64,000 bases of DNA from DSAD01 sp036825155 (GCA_036825155.1 DAISYU010000004.1:3187-67186); one strand, 5' to 3'; numbered from the stretch's first letter, positions 9,102-18,074 are shown. Notes: generated from the sequence alone by a model not told the origin. Made by a program: numbers and translations.

Positions 9102-9693
9102 CCTGATCATCCTCGCAGCGCTCCTTGGCCTCGCCGTGTCCGCATCTGCCGGCAGTCTCGAGGATATTCAGAAAGAATACATGAACTTTTCTGATTTTAT
9201 CGTGAATTTCTCGCAGGATACGCACCAGACGATTGTGGACAAGAAGATTCACTTCACCGGGAGCGTCGCCTATAAACGGGACATCGGTGTGCGTATGGAT
9301 GTCTATACACCGCAGAAGCAGATTATCATATTGAAAGGACAGACCGTCATCATTCACCTTCCTGACGAAAAAACCACCACCCAGCAGGAGATCCCCAAAG
9401 AGATCGCCACACAGAACATCCTCGGCTTTTTTTCCGGGCTGGCCTCTATCGAAACCGATTACATTGTTGAAGATACCGGTGAATACCTCGTCCTGTATCC
9501 AAAAGGCGGTACAGGCTTCATTTCTATCTGGGCCGATGATGCGCACCACCTGAGCAGGATACTTCTCAAAGATGCAACCGGGAACAGCAGCGATATCTCC
9601 CTGAGCGACTATCGATTCAATGTGGGCATACTAGACGATGTCTTTACCTTGAACGTGGACCAGCCTGAAGGCTCCGCACCTGCTTCACAGTAA
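9079..9693 (+). CDS. lolA: Outer-membrane lipoprotein carrier LolA
   Basis: This 204-aa periplasmic chaperone carries lipoproteins from the inner membrane LolCDE complex to the outer membrane. It has a Sec signal peptide (MLKKWK, hydrophobic stretch, ASA cleavage near residue 24). The LolA-like fold is visible in the alternating strands: NFSQDTHQ, GSVAYKRDIGVRMDVYTP, and QIIILKGQTVIIHLPDEK. The start lies inside the ftsK 3' end, a coupling often seen for these two genes. It fits a genome rich in lipoproteins, several of them in this window. Confidence 0.88.
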   Translation: MLKKWKSSLIILAALLGLAVSASAGSLEDIQKEYMNFSDFIVNFSQDTHQTIVDKKIHFTGSVAYKRDIGVRMDVYTPQKQIIILKGQTVIIHLPDEKTTTQQEIPKEIATQNILGFFSGLASIETDYIVEDTGEYLVLYPKGGTGFISIWADDAHHLSRILLKDATGNSSDISLSDYRFNVGILDDVFTLNVDQPEGSAPASQ

Positions 9694-9794
9694 TATCAAT
9701 ACAGGCCCGTATCCTGCTCTGATCCAATGATTTTCAGTTGTTGTGGCCCTCCAGCATCTTGACCTGGGATTCTCCCTCTGGTAAAGCATACAGC

Positions 9795-10613
9795 ATGGAT
9801 TGTTCCCTCATTGATAAGACGGTTGACCTCCTTTTGCATGCAAAACATGCCATCGTTCTCACCGGTGCCGGGATATCAACTGAATCGGGTGTGCCTGATT
9901 TCCGGTCCCCCGGCGGCATCTGGGAGAGGTATGATCCGACCATGTTCTTTATCGAGCGCTTCCTCGCCGACCCGGAAGAGGTATGGCGGTGCATGATGGA
10001 CATGAACAGATCCAATGAATTTCAACTCTGGGATGCTCTCCCGAATAAGGGGCACCGTGCGCTGGCATATCTGGAGGACATAGGGATCATAAAGACCATC
10101 ATCACGCAGAACATCGACAATCTCCACCAGAAGGCCGGAAACAGAAATGTCATCGAGTTTCACGGCAATATGCTCCATGCCAAATGCATGAAGTGCAGGA
10201 AACGATACGGATACAAGCAGGTCCTCATGGAGCTTGAAGAACGGTTCCCGCCGAGATGTTCGTGCGGCGGCATCCTAAAGCCCGATGCGGTCTTTTTCGG
10301 CGAGGCAATTCCCCCCGATGCCCTGAAAAAATCATTCACAGAGGCGGAGGATTGCGATCTCATGCTCGTCATCGGGACCTCTGCCCAAGTGGAACCGGCA
10401 GCTTCACTGCCGCTCATTGCCAAGGGGATGAATCCGCAGCTCGCCGGCCCCAGGATCATTCCCATACCCAAGGACCAGTGTTATGTCATCGAGATAAACT
10501 GGGAGCCGACTCCTCTGACCGGCAGGGTGTCTGATTTTCTCATTCAGGGCACGGCAGGGGACGTGCTCTTCAGTATTGAACAGACCATCAAAGAGAAAAA
10601 AGGGGCCGCGTGA
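9795..10613 (+). CDS. Sir2-family NAD-dependent protein deacylase
   Basis: This sirtuin of about 272 aa uses NAD+ to remove acyl groups from lysines. The NAD-binding motif GAGISTESGVPDFR is near residue 23, followed by the catalytic block TQNIDNLHQKAG with a downstream His in FHGN. A zinc site is formed by CMKC and a closely spaced CSC. The FFGE segment and a C-terminal Rossmann part (VIGTSAQVEPAASLP) complete the fold. The compact C-x-C second half of the zinc site is a variant of the usual C-x2-C. ATG 9795 is preferred over TTG 9738 because the family homology starts there. It overlaps the following gene by GTGA, suggesting an operon. Confidence 0.92.
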   Translation: MDCSLIDKTVDLLLHAKHAIVLTGAGISTESGVPDFRSPGGIWERYDPTMFFIERFLADPEEVWRCMMDMNRSNEFQLWDALPNKGHRALAYLEDIGIIKTIITQNIDNLHQKAGNRNVIEFHGNMLHAKCMKCRKRYGYKQVLMELEERFPPRCSCGGILKPDAVFFGEAIPPDALKKSFTEAEDCDLMLVIGTSAQVEPAASLPLIAKGMNPQLAGPRIIPIPKDQCYVIEINWEPTPLTGRVSDFLIQGTAGDVLFSIEQTIKEKKGAA

Positions 10614-11425
10614 GAATTACGGGGAAAACCAGGATTTTCACTATCCTCGCACACCCCACCACTCATGTGGCCGCCCCTGCCATCTACAACCATATCTTTG
10701 AACGGATGCGGCTCGACATGGCCTATATTTCCCACGATGTCAAACCAGATGCCATTTACGAGACACTCACGGCATTTCGTGCATGGAACAACCTCGGAGG
10801 GTTCAACGTAACCATTCCGAACAAGGAGACGGTAGCGGGATTTCTGGATAGAACATGCCCGGTATCTTCAAGGATCAATGCCGTGAACACGGTTGTCAGG
10901 AATGAAGACGGAACCCTGGACGGATACAATACCGACGGCATCGGTGCGCAGAAGGCCATCGGCATTGTCCGGGCGGCACACTGCCTCGTCATCGGAGCTG
11001 GAGGTGCCGCGAGGTCCATCGTGGATGCCTTGCTCAAGGCCCAGGCCCGCCGCATATCCATCCTAAACAGATCAAAGGACCATGCCCTTGCTTTATTGAA
11101 CCTGTTTCAGACAGATCGGGTCACCCTCTTTGACGATGAAACTCTAGAGGATGTCGATGTTGTCATACAGGCAACACCTGTTGTCGATCACATCCCTTTT
11201 GATCTGGATCTGTCCCGGCTGAGGAAAAACACCCGGGTATTGGAGACGGTCATGCGGCCGACGCTTTTATCCGAGAGGGCATCGGAATACGGCATGGAGG
11301 TCATCCCCGGGTATGCAATGCTCTTCTATCAGACCAAACAGAACTTCAGCCTCTTGACCGGGATAGACATACCGGATACGGTACTGGAAGGCTCATTCCA
11401 GGAAGTCGGGTACAGCAAACCATGA
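10610..11425 (+). CDS. Shikimate dehydrogenase-like NADP oxidoreductase (substrate uncertain)
   Basis: This 271-aa protein has the AroE fold. The N-terminal substrate domain carries the catalytic Lys (NVTIPNK, Lys72), the Asn of NAVNT and the catalytic Asp of NTDG (Asp109). The C-terminal dinucleotide domain has GAGGAARS near 130 and a C-terminal GYAMLFYQ segment. The N-terminal loop that in AroE supplies two serines to hold the shikimate carboxylate (pattern S-x-S-P) reads HPTTHVAAP here, without either Ser. It may therefore act on another hydroxy-acid, or shikimate may be bound differently. The GTG start overlaps the sirtuin stop. It should not be taken as the organism's AroE without checking for a second copy. 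Confidence 0.75.
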   Translation: MRITGKTRIFTILAHPTTHVAAPAIYNHIFERMRLDMAYISHDVKPDAIYETLTAFRAWNNLGGFNVTIPNKETVAGFLDRTCPVSSRINAVNTVVRNEDGTLDGYNTDGIGAQKAIGIVRAAHCLVIGAGGAARSIVDALLKAQARRISILNRSKDHALALLNLFQTDRVTLFDDETLEDVDVVIQATPVVDHIPFDLDLSRLRKNTRVLETVMRPTLLSERASEYGMEVIPGYAMLFYQTKQNFSLLTGIDIPDTVLEGSFQEVGYSKP

Positions 11426-11550
11426 GAACCTATCTTATATGTTGCAGGCGCAAAGGCAATCCCAAGGTTGCACTTGAAGTGTGTATGAAGTGCAGATTCA
11501 ATGCAAAATGCCCGGTGTACTATGCATACCGGAATCCTTCCCTGTTTTAA
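11422..11550 (+). CDS. Small Cys-rich protein, 42 aa
   Basis: A 42-residue reading frame starts in ATGA overlap with the preceding stop codon. It has five cysteines (7, 8, 21, 24, 30) in the pattern CC-x12-CxxC-x5-C, together with many Arg/Lys and aromatic residues, and ends in TAA. Cys clustering and exact coupling to the upstream gene support a real gene, possibly binding zinc or an iron-sulfur cluster. I do not recognise the family. It is followed by about 70 bases before def. Confidence 0.6.
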   Translation: MRTYLICCRRKGNPKVALEVCMKCRFNAKCPVYYAYRNPSLF

Positions 11551-11620
11551 GATATGGGCAAACCGCTTAGAGGCGGCTCCACTTGACAGAGAAAGAGCTT
11601 TGGTTTTAAGGTAAGACACT

Positions 11621-12118
11621 ATGCCGAAGAAGATAGTATTGTATCCTGATGATGTGCTCAAAACCAGAGCACAGGATATAGAAAACATCGATATCGATAT
11701 CATCACCATAGCCGAGGACATGAGACATACGATGTACACCGCGCCCGGCGTGGGTCTCGCAGCACCACAGGTGGGGGTTTCGAAGCGGTTGATCCTCGTG
11801 GATCCCACCGCAAACAAGGAACCCGGGAATCTGACTACGCTGATCAATCCGGTCATCATTGAGCAGGAAGGGAAAGAGACAGACTCAGAGATGTGTCTGA
11901 GCGTTCCCGAGATGTCCATAGATGTTCCCCGTGCAAAACGGATCGTGGTAAAGGGTGTCGACCTGAGCGGAAAAGAGATTGTCATTGAAGCGGAAGGCTT
12001 CCTGGCGAGAATATACCAGCATGAGATAGACCACCTGAACGGGACCGTGATACTGGACTATGCGTCTCAGCTGAAACGTTCCATCTACCTGAAAAAACGA
12101 AAAAAAGGGAAGATATGA
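11621..12118 (+). CDS. def: Peptide deformylase
   Basis: This 165-aa metalloenzyme removes the formyl group from the N-terminal Met of new proteins. All three signature motifs are present: GVGLAAPQVG (residues 45-54), EMCLSVPE near 90 carrying the metal Cys, and QHEIDHLNG near 130 with the catalytic Glu and two metal His. Length is normal. It overlaps fmt by ATGA, giving the classic def-fmt pair that removes and adds the same formyl group. Confidence 0.97.
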   Translation: MPKKIVLYPDDVLKTRAQDIENIDIDIITIAEDMRHTMYTAPGVGLAAPQVGVSKRLILVDPTANKEPGNLTTLINPVIIEQEGKETDSEMCLSVPEMSIDVPRAKRIVVKGVDLSGKEIVIEAEGFLARIYQHEIDHLNGTVILDYASQLKRSIYLKKRKKGKI

Positions 12119-13059
12119 GACTCGCCTTCATGGGTACACCCGATTTCGCGCTGTCGTCGCTTCAGGCACTGATCGATGCAGCCGAACATGAGGTTGTGCT
12201 GGTAATCACACAGACGGACAAACCCAAGGGTCGGGGACGACAGCTTCAGCCACCTCCGGTGAAACAGCTTGCAGGCGAGATGGGGATCCCGGTCCTTCAG
12301 CCGGAAAGGCTCAGGGAGAACGACGAGATCTATTCGTCTCTTAGAGAAGCAGGCCTCGACGCTGTCATAGTTGTTGCCTACGGAAAGATGATCCCCGCTG
12401 ACATGCTGGAGATACCCCGCCATGGATTCATCAATGTCCATGCATCCATCCTGCCCTTTTACCGGGGTGCTGCGCCTATAAACAGGGCGATCCTAGCAGG
12501 AGAGCCAAAAACAGGGGTGAGTATCATGCGTATCGATGCCGGGATGGATTCCGGACCGGTATTTCTTCAGGCCGAAATACCCATCGAGGAATCCGAGGAC
12601 GCCGAGGTCCTTTCGAAACGGCTCAGTGAACTGGGTGCGATCAAACTGACAGAAACGCTGAACCTCCTGGATAAGGGAGAGCTTTCTCCGATCCCGCAGG
12701 ATCATGATCGTGCAACGTATGCCCCAATGCTGAAAAAGGAAGAGGGTGAGATCGACTGGGGAAACGATGTGAAAACGATCCATAACATGATACGGGCGTT
12801 CGTGCCCTGGCCATGTGCATATACGTTTATGGGGACCAAGACGCTGAAGATATGGAGCGGATCCTATCAAAGCGAGAACCATGAATTCAAGAGCGGCACC
12901 CTGGTAAAGGACGGTGCCAGGCTGAAGATTGCATGTTCAGGGGGCTTTATTGTCCCCCATGTCCTCCAGCTGGAAGGCAAAAAAGCTATGGACTCGAATG
13001 CATTTTCATGCGGGATACATGAGTCCCGCATCATGCTCGGGAAAGGAGGACTTCCATGA
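12115..13059 (+). CDS. fmt: Methionyl-tRNA formyltransferase
   Basis: This 314-aa enzyme transfers a formyl group from 10-formyltetrahydrofolate to initiator Met-tRNA. The N-terminal catalytic domain has MGTPDFA at residue 6, the folate-site segment NVHASILPFYRGAAPIN near 105, and the conserved D of GMDSGP near 142. A C-terminal OB-like domain follows from about 205. It sits in a chain def-fmt-rpe with 4-base overlaps on both sides, so the three are translationally coupled. Confidence 0.97.
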   Translation: MRLAFMGTPDFALSSLQALIDAAEHEVVLVITQTDKPKGRGRQLQPPPVKQLAGEMGIPVLQPERLRENDEIYSSLREAGLDAVIVVAYGKMIPADMLEIPRHGFINVHASILPFYRGAAPINRAILAGEPKTGVSIMRIDAGMDSGPVFLQAEIPIEESEDAEVLSKRLSELGAIKLTETLNLLDKGELSPIPQDHDRATYAPMLKKEEGEIDWGNDVKTIHNMIRAFVPWPCAYTFMGTKTLKIWSGSYQSENHEFKSGTLVKDGARLKIACSGGFIVPHVLQLEGKKAMDSNAFSCGIHESRIMLGKGGLP

Positions 13060-13712
13060 TCCTTGCCCCTTCCATTCTCTCCGCCGATTTTTCGCGCCTC
13101 GGCCTTGAAATTGAAAAGGTCGTATCTGCCGGTGCCCAGTGGATCCATGTGGATGTAATGGACGGTCACTTTGTCCCGAACATCACGATCGGACCTCTTG
13201 TCGTGAAGAACATTCGGAGTATCACCGATGCATATCTCGATTGCCATTTGATGATCAGCGATCCTGACAGGTACCTTGAGGCCTTTGCCGATGCCGGTGC
13301 AGACGGTATAACCGTTCATGTAGAGGCATGCGATCATCTCCATCGGACGCTGTCAAGAATTCGTGAGCTCGGTCTGAAATCAGGGGTCTCTCTGAATCCG
13401 TCCACCCCGCTGACTACGCTTGAATACACCTTGGATGTTATCGATCTGGTGCTGATCATGAGTGTGAATCCCGGGTTTGGCGGCCAATCATTCATCGATG
13501 CGGTCCTTCCGAAGATAGACAGGACAAAGGAAATGATCTCCGGCAGGGATATCCTGGTGCAGATAGATGGCGGTGTGGGAACAGATAATCTCGGGGGGTT
13601 GCTTTCCCGCGGAGTCGATGTCATAGTTGCGGGATCAAGCGTATTCAACAGTGCAGACCCGCAGGCCACCGTAAAGGAGATGTTTGCTATTGCATCGAAT
13701 CAAATCGTTTAA
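13056..13712 (+). CDS. rpe: Ribulose-phosphate 3-epimerase
   Basis: This 218-aa TIM-barrel enzyme interconverts ribulose-5-phosphate and xylulose-5-phosphate in the pentose phosphate pathway. The metal and catalytic residues are in the expected places: APSILSADF at the N-terminus, HVDVMDGHFVPN near 32, CHLM near 66, VNPGFGGQ near 139 and QIDGGV near 170. The ATG overlaps the fmt stop and has GGAAAGGAGG upstream. The last 29 bases overlap the next gene. Confidence 0.97.
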   Translation: MILAPSILSADFSRLGLEIEKVVSAGAQWIHVDVMDGHFVPNITIGPLVVKNIRSITDAYLDCHLMISDPDRYLEAFADAGADGITVHVEACDHLHRTLSRIRELGLKSGVSLNPSTPLTTLEYTLDVIDLVLIMSVNPGFGGQSFIDAVLPKIDRTKEMISGRDILVQIDGGVGTDNLGGLLSRGVDVIVAGSSVFNSADPQATVKEMFAIASNQIV

Positions 13713-15252
13713 ATATCTCCTTTGCATTCCCGTGTTCCTCATAGTTACAGGATGCGCGCATGTGCCTCCTGAGGTGAGCCAGGACAAACCTAAACAATCC
13801 GGTCCGTATTTAACCGTGATGCTCGCCCGGGATGCTGAAAACAGGGGCAACTGGAAGGAAGCTCTGCAGCTCTATGCCACCATCGATGACCCTTTTACCT
13901 GGCTAGCCCAGGCCAGGATCCATTTTATCCTGAACCAGTCCGAACGCGCACTCGATTTTGTGGACCGACTCATAGACAACGGTACCTATGCTGACGAGGC
14001 CCTTGAACTGAGGACCAAGATCTATGCACGCAAGGGTAATTGGGATCAGGCCATAGCGGACACCGAGGTCCTGGTGAATAAATATCCTGATAACCCTCAG
14101 ATCAAGCTCTTCCTCGCAAATCTTAAAATCGTCGTATCTGATTTCGCCGGGGCACGGGAAATCCTGGAAGGTCTCCTCGGGAGTCCCGATGACAGCATGA
14201 TACTCTATACGCTGTCAAAGGCATGTTTCGGTGCAAAGGATTTTGACTGTGCAAAGGAAGCACTGGAAGACGTCATCGAGATACGCCCCAATTTCCAGCA
14301 GGCATACTTCGATCTCGGCAAGATCCACGAGTTGATGGGAGACAAAAAACAGGCCGAGGAAGTGTATCTGTACCTCCTCGAGGGCGATCCATCTTCGAGC
14401 GATGCGCTCATTGCACTGTCCGAACTCTATGTCTCGCAAAGCCGATATGCCGACGCCATATCCATCCTGGAAAGACTCCGCAAGATAAATCCCAATGTGC
14501 AGATCACGAGAAAGCTCATCATGTTGAAGCTTCAGGAAGGGCTTTTTGATGAAGCGCTTACCGACCTCAATCAGATCGAGGAAAAAACGGATGAAGACCT
14601 GTACTATCTCGCCATAGCCTATGCCAAACTGGACAATTTCGAATCCTCACTTGAAGCACTGGAAGCCATTCCCATGAATTCCCCTCTGGGATGTGAAGCC
14701 GCCGTGTTGAAATCTACAATACTGAAAGACATGGGAAATACCTCAGAAGCCCTCGAGGTTCTCTCTGCTGCATGGGAATACTCCTCCGAGAGAAAAAACT
14801 GCTCCGAAGTGGGCTATCAGCTGGCCACCGAGCTCGACAATGCAGGGAGAAGGGACGAGGGACTTGCCGTTGCCACGACACTCCTGGAAAAGAATCCACA
14901 CGATCCGGTGGCCCTGAATTTTGTCGGCTATGTGTGGGCGGACGAGGGGATCAACCTCGACAAGGCGTATAGTATGATCAAGGAAGCCCTTGACCAGCGG
15001 CCGGAGGATCCCTTCATCCTCGATTCCATGGCATGGGTCCTCTACAAGACGAATCGCGCAGACGAAGCCCTGCCCTACATGGAGAAGGCCCTGAAAAAAC
15101 TGGGGTCCGACCCTGTCATTCATGAACACATGGGAGATATCCTCAAGAGTCTCGGGAAGAGAGATGAGGCACTTGATTACTACATCAAGTCATCTATTTT
15201 GAATAATACAAGACCCGGAATACAAGAAAAAATCGACGAATTACTGGAATAA
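13684..15252 (+). CDS. TPR-repeat lipoprotein
   Basis: This 522-aa protein has a lipoprotein signal (hydrophobic core, lipobox VTGCA near residue 24). The rest is made of tandem tetratricopeptide repeats, for example AYFDLGKIHELMGDKKQAEEVY and the C-terminal AWVLYKTNRADEALPYMEKAL, roughly a dozen in all. TPR lipoproteins of this type serve as assembly or scaffold factors in the periplasm or outer membrane; the partner is unknown. The start is TTG 13684 (or TTG 13690) with AAAGGAG just upstream, inside the rpe 3' end. It is followed by the MCE-family gene after about 40 bases. Confidence 0.85.
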   Translation: MLLHRIKSFKYLLCIPVFLIVTGCAHVPPEVSQDKPKQSGPYLTVMLARDAENRGNWKEALQLYATIDDPFTWLAQARIHFILNQSERALDFVDRLIDNGTYADEALELRTKIYARKGNWDQAIADTEVLVNKYPDNPQIKLFLANLKIVVSDFAGAREILEGLLGSPDDSMILYTLSKACFGAKDFDCAKEALEDVIEIRPNFQQAYFDLGKIHELMGDKKQAEEVYLYLLEGDPSSSDALIALSELYVSQSRYADAISILERLRKINPNVQITRKLIMLKLQEGLFDEALTDLNQIEEKTDEDLYYLAIAYAKLDNFESSLEALEAIPMNSPLGCEAAVLKSTILKDMGNTSEALEVLSAAWEYSSERKNCSEVGYQLATELDNAGRRDEGLAVATTLLEKNPHDPVALNFVGYVWADEGINLDKAYSMIKEALDQRPEDPFILDSMAWVLYKTNRADEALPYMEKALKKLGSDPVIHEHMGDILKSLGKRDEALDYYIKSSILNNTRPGIQEKIDELLE

Positions 15253-15291
15253 TTCATCATGATATAATGTTTTTGCCGAGTGGGTGTGTAT

Positions 15292-16317
15292 ATGAGCAAT
15301 GAAGCGCGGGTAGGTATTTTTATTGTCATTGTGATCATCATCTTTGTCGTCCTGTCCGTAGAGATAGGAGAGCTGAGCTTTTCCAAAAAAAAGACCTACT
15401 CCATCACCATGGTGTTCTCCTCTGTAGAGGGCTTGAAGAAGGGTTCTCCCCTGGAGTTGGCCGGTGTACAGGTGGGATCTGTTACCAATATTGCGCTGAA
15501 TAAGGATTATTCAGCCGTAGTAACCGCCGCCATCGAGGAGGACATCAAACTGCCGATAAATTCAGTGGCATCCATAGCAACCAAAGGAGTACTGGGAGAC
15601 AAGATTATCGTACTTACTCCCGGTGTTTCCGAAAATACCATTGAGCCCGGAGGCAATCTGGCACGAACAACCGTTCCTCCGTCATTGGATTACCTGCTCA
15701 TGCAATTGGGGGAACTCGCCGGGAATCTCACGGAGTTGACCGGAGCTCTGAACTCCGTGTTCGGTGATGAAGATACCCTGCGGAGTATCCTCAATAACGT
15801 TCATCAGCTCAGCGAGGATTCTTCTGCCCTGGTTGCGGAAAACAGAGAGAACATATCGGTCATTCTAGGCCACCTGACTGAGATCACGGACAACTTCACC
15901 GTCGTCTCCCAGGATCTCACCTCTGCATCACATAACCTCGGCCAGATAATGGATCGTGTGAATACAGGCCAGGGGACCATCGGCAGACTCATCAACGACG
16001 AGACCCTCTATGTCACCATGGTTGATTTCATGGAGAATATGCAGCAGTTCACCTCGAATCTGAGCGAAGAAAGCACCATCAACCTGCTGCTTTCTGACCC
16101 TACACTCTATTATGATCTTCTCGCAATCGCAGAGAACATCAAGTTTATCACGGATGAGCTCGCTGCAGGCAGAGGAACCCTGGGACATATCCTTGTTGAT
16201 GAAGAGCTGTATCAGCAGCTCAATGAAACACTGCGAAATGCGAACCTTGCAGCACAGGGCCTGGAAGAGCAGGTGCCGATAACCGTCATGGGAACCATCC
16301 TGGGGTTGATCTGGTAG
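15292..16317 (+). CDS. MlaD/MCE-family lipid-transport protein
   Basis: This protein of about 341 aa has one N-terminal membrane helix (residues 7-25) and a single MCE domain (about 38-118, VEGLKKGSPLELAGVQVGSV and GVLGDKIIVL). The remaining 200 residues are predicted helical and would form the periplasmic needle-like part. MCE proteins shuttle phospholipids between inner and outer membranes with an MlaE permease and an MlaF ATPase, neither of which is encoded nearby. ATG 15292 is chosen; an in-frame GTG at 15280 is possible. A TATAAT-like stretch lies at 15263-15268, but no matching -35 is seen. The repeat-rich outer-membrane candidate follows after 5 bases. Confidence 0.85.
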   Translation: MSNEARVGIFIVIVIIIFVVLSVEIGELSFSKKKTYSITMVFSSVEGLKKGSPLELAGVQVGSVTNIALNKDYSAVVTAAIEEDIKLPINSVASIATKGVLGDKIIVLTPGVSENTIEPGGNLARTTVPPSLDYLLMQLGELAGNLTELTGALNSVFGDEDTLRSILNNVHQLSEDSSALVAENRENISVILGHLTEITDNFTVVSQDLTSASHNLGQIMDRVNTGQGTIGRLINDETLYVTMVDFMENMQQFTSNLSEESTINLLLSDPTLYYDLLAIAENIKFITDELAAGRGTLGHILVDEELYQQLNETLRNANLAAQGLEEQVPITVMGTILGLIW

Positions 16318-16322
16318 GAACC

Positions 16323-17582
16323 ATGCGCCTTTGGCCCATTGTTCTGATCATCGCACTCTCATTCGTCTCTAGTCACGAGGCGATCGGGGGTGAATTCAAT
16401 CTCTCGCCCGTGGTGTTCTATGAGTCCGAGGGCGAGGACTATACCCTGAACATGCTGGGGCCTATCTTTGCCTTTTCATCCCAGAGTGATGCTGTCCGTC
16501 CTGTCTTCTATCGAGACGAAGAGCGGACCGATATCCTTTTTCCCCTGGGACAAAGCACCAAAACCAGAGGTCTCTTCTTTCCCCTGTATCGATCGGTACA
16601 GGAGGAACACCATTCGCACAGAACCCTGTTCCCTGCGTTTTACGGTAGATACCGGGATACGAGCTACGGCGGCCTCTTCCCGCTGTACGGATCCTTGTCT
16701 CACCGGTTCGGCTACGACCATGCGCAGTTCGTTCTCTGGCCGGTCTATTCGACAACGACCATCGGTGATACTGACACGTATTATATCCTCTGGCCTGTAT
16801 TCTCCTATAGCCGGGACAGAGAGTTCAAGATCTTTCCTCTCTATGGCTACGAGAAATCGAGAGGATCCCGTCACGATTTTGCATTGTGGCCCATATTTCA
16901 CCGCAAACGCGGCAAAGAAAACATGGACGCCGTTCTGCCTCTGTTTCTCTATGCACGGGGGGACTCCTATAAAAACATCTCCGTTATCTGGCCTTTTTTT
17001 ACCTACAGCAGGGATTTCAGGGCAAACCATACCAGCACCGACTGCCCCTGGCCCCTGATCAGGTTTGCAAAAGGCGGTTATGAACAGACACGGATCTTTC
17101 CCTTCTACCACACAAAGATCATACCCCCCACCTATTCGGTAAAGACTGTACTCTGGCCTCTGTACAGGAAAGAACTGAACTTCGACAAGAACAGCAACCT
17201 GAGACGGGAAAAAACCAGTGTTCTTATTCTCAGCAGACACTCTCATGAGATTTCCCTGGAGGGAGAAGAGACATATGAAAAAACCCTGTGGCCGGTGTGG
17301 CATCACAAATATGGAGCCCATGAGAGTTCATGGTATGTTCCCTGGATCTTTCCGTTCCGCAATGAGGGGTTCCGGCGAAACTGGCTGCCTGTCCTGACAC
17401 TTGCACATGGCGAAAAATCAAATACATCATCTTTTGTTGACATCCTCTGGCATACCATCTTCTACGAACACGATGAACGTACTTCCCGGTTTTCCTTCTC
17501 CTTCCTCTGTTCTTATGCAAAAAGTGAGGACTCCCGTGAATTGGGCTTCTTTTTCGATGTGTTGAAGGTACGCATTCCTTAG
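16323..17582 (+). CDS. Predicted outer-membrane protein with tandem LWP/FPLY strand repeats
   Basis: This 419-aa protein has a Sec signal peptide (cleavage near residue 22) followed by a whole-length repeat. Short units alternate between an L/I-WP-(V/I/L)-(F/Y/W) motif and an (L/I)FP-(L/F)-Y motif, each followed by a polar, Arg/Tyr/Ser-rich turn. Clear copies include LWPVYS, LWPVFSYS, LWPIFHRK, IWPFFTYS, LWPLYRKE and LWPVWHHK, alternating with FFPLYRS, LFPLYGS, IFPLYGYE and IFPFYHTK. The strong aromatic and Pro periodicity at about 12-20 residue spacing suggests a beta-rich envelope protein, perhaps a barrel. I do not know a function. Proximity to an MCE protein suggests a role in lipid or envelope trafficking. 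Confidence 0.65.
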   Translation: MRLWPIVLIIALSFVSSHEAIGGEFNLSPVVFYESEGEDYTLNMLGPIFAFSSQSDAVRPVFYRDEERTDILFPLGQSTKTRGLFFPLYRSVQEEHHSHRTLFPAFYGRYRDTSYGGLFPLYGSLSHRFGYDHAQFVLWPVYSTTTIGDTDTYYILWPVFSYSRDREFKIFPLYGYEKSRGSRHDFALWPIFHRKRGKENMDAVLPLFLYARGDSYKNISVIWPFFTYSRDFRANHTSTDCPWPLIRFAKGGYEQTRIFPFYHTKIIPPTYSVKTVLWPLYRKELNFDKNSNLRREKTSVLILSRHSHEISLEGEETYEKTLWPVWHHKYGAHESSWYVPWIFPFRNEGFRRNWLPVLTLAHGEKSNTSSFVDILWHTIFYEHDERTSRFSFSFLCSYAKSEDSRELGFFFDVLKVRIP

Positions 17583-17877
17583 AGCCCGAAGCGATGAAGG
17601 ATCTGCACGCTAAGCACGAGCAAACCTCTTTTCCCGGGTCGCCACAGGGCATATCCGCTTACAGGCTATAAGGAATAGTCTTATTCGATTTTCAGGAATA
17701 CCCTGATAGACCATTCGGCCATTGTATGATTTGTTATCATAGAAGTGGAAATAGAAAAACCGGCAACATTGGCGATTCATTTTCGCTTTGCTTTCCGCTC
17801 TGTTCTTGATAAAAGAAACAGTGGGGGAAAAAGATCTCAGGTAATGCCTGGATCATCACAAAGAGCAGGTGGCACAC

Positions 17878-18012
17878 ATGGCACTGACACGACGCGAAAT
17901 TCTCGAAGAGCTTGCACGTCTTGGTATCACAAGGATTGAGGAACTCAAGAAGGCCTGCCGCGAATACGAGACATTCTGGAGAACTTTTCTCGAAAAGCGG
18001 GCGATAAACTGA
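17878..18012 (+). CDS. Small helical protein, 44 aa
   Basis: A short ORF begins MALTRREILEELARLGI and runs to TGA after 44 codons. AGCAGGTGG upstream gives a good ribosome site. The composition (Leu, Glu, Arg, Lys with amphipathic spacing, no repeats) is that of a real soluble helix pair, not of random translation. About 295 bases separate it from the previous gene, and a hairpin follows the stop by 30 bases. I do not recognise it; it could be a small regulator. Confidence 0.55.
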   Translation: MALTRREILEELARLGITRIEELKKACREYETFWRTFLEKRAIN

Positions 18013-18041
18013 TTTCGCACTTTTCGTTACGCATGGAAGAT

Positions 18042-18074
18042 CAGAACCTTCCCTTAAAACAGGGAGGGATTCTG
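18042..18074 (+). terminator. Hairpin between convergent genes, terminator-like
   Basis: CAGAACCTTCCCT pairs with AGGGAGGGATTCTG around a short TAAAAC loop, with one bulge and one G-U pair. It lies between the 44-aa gene and the convergent rubrerythrin gene. No T-run follows on either strand, so it is not a full intrinsic terminator. Confidence 0.35.
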
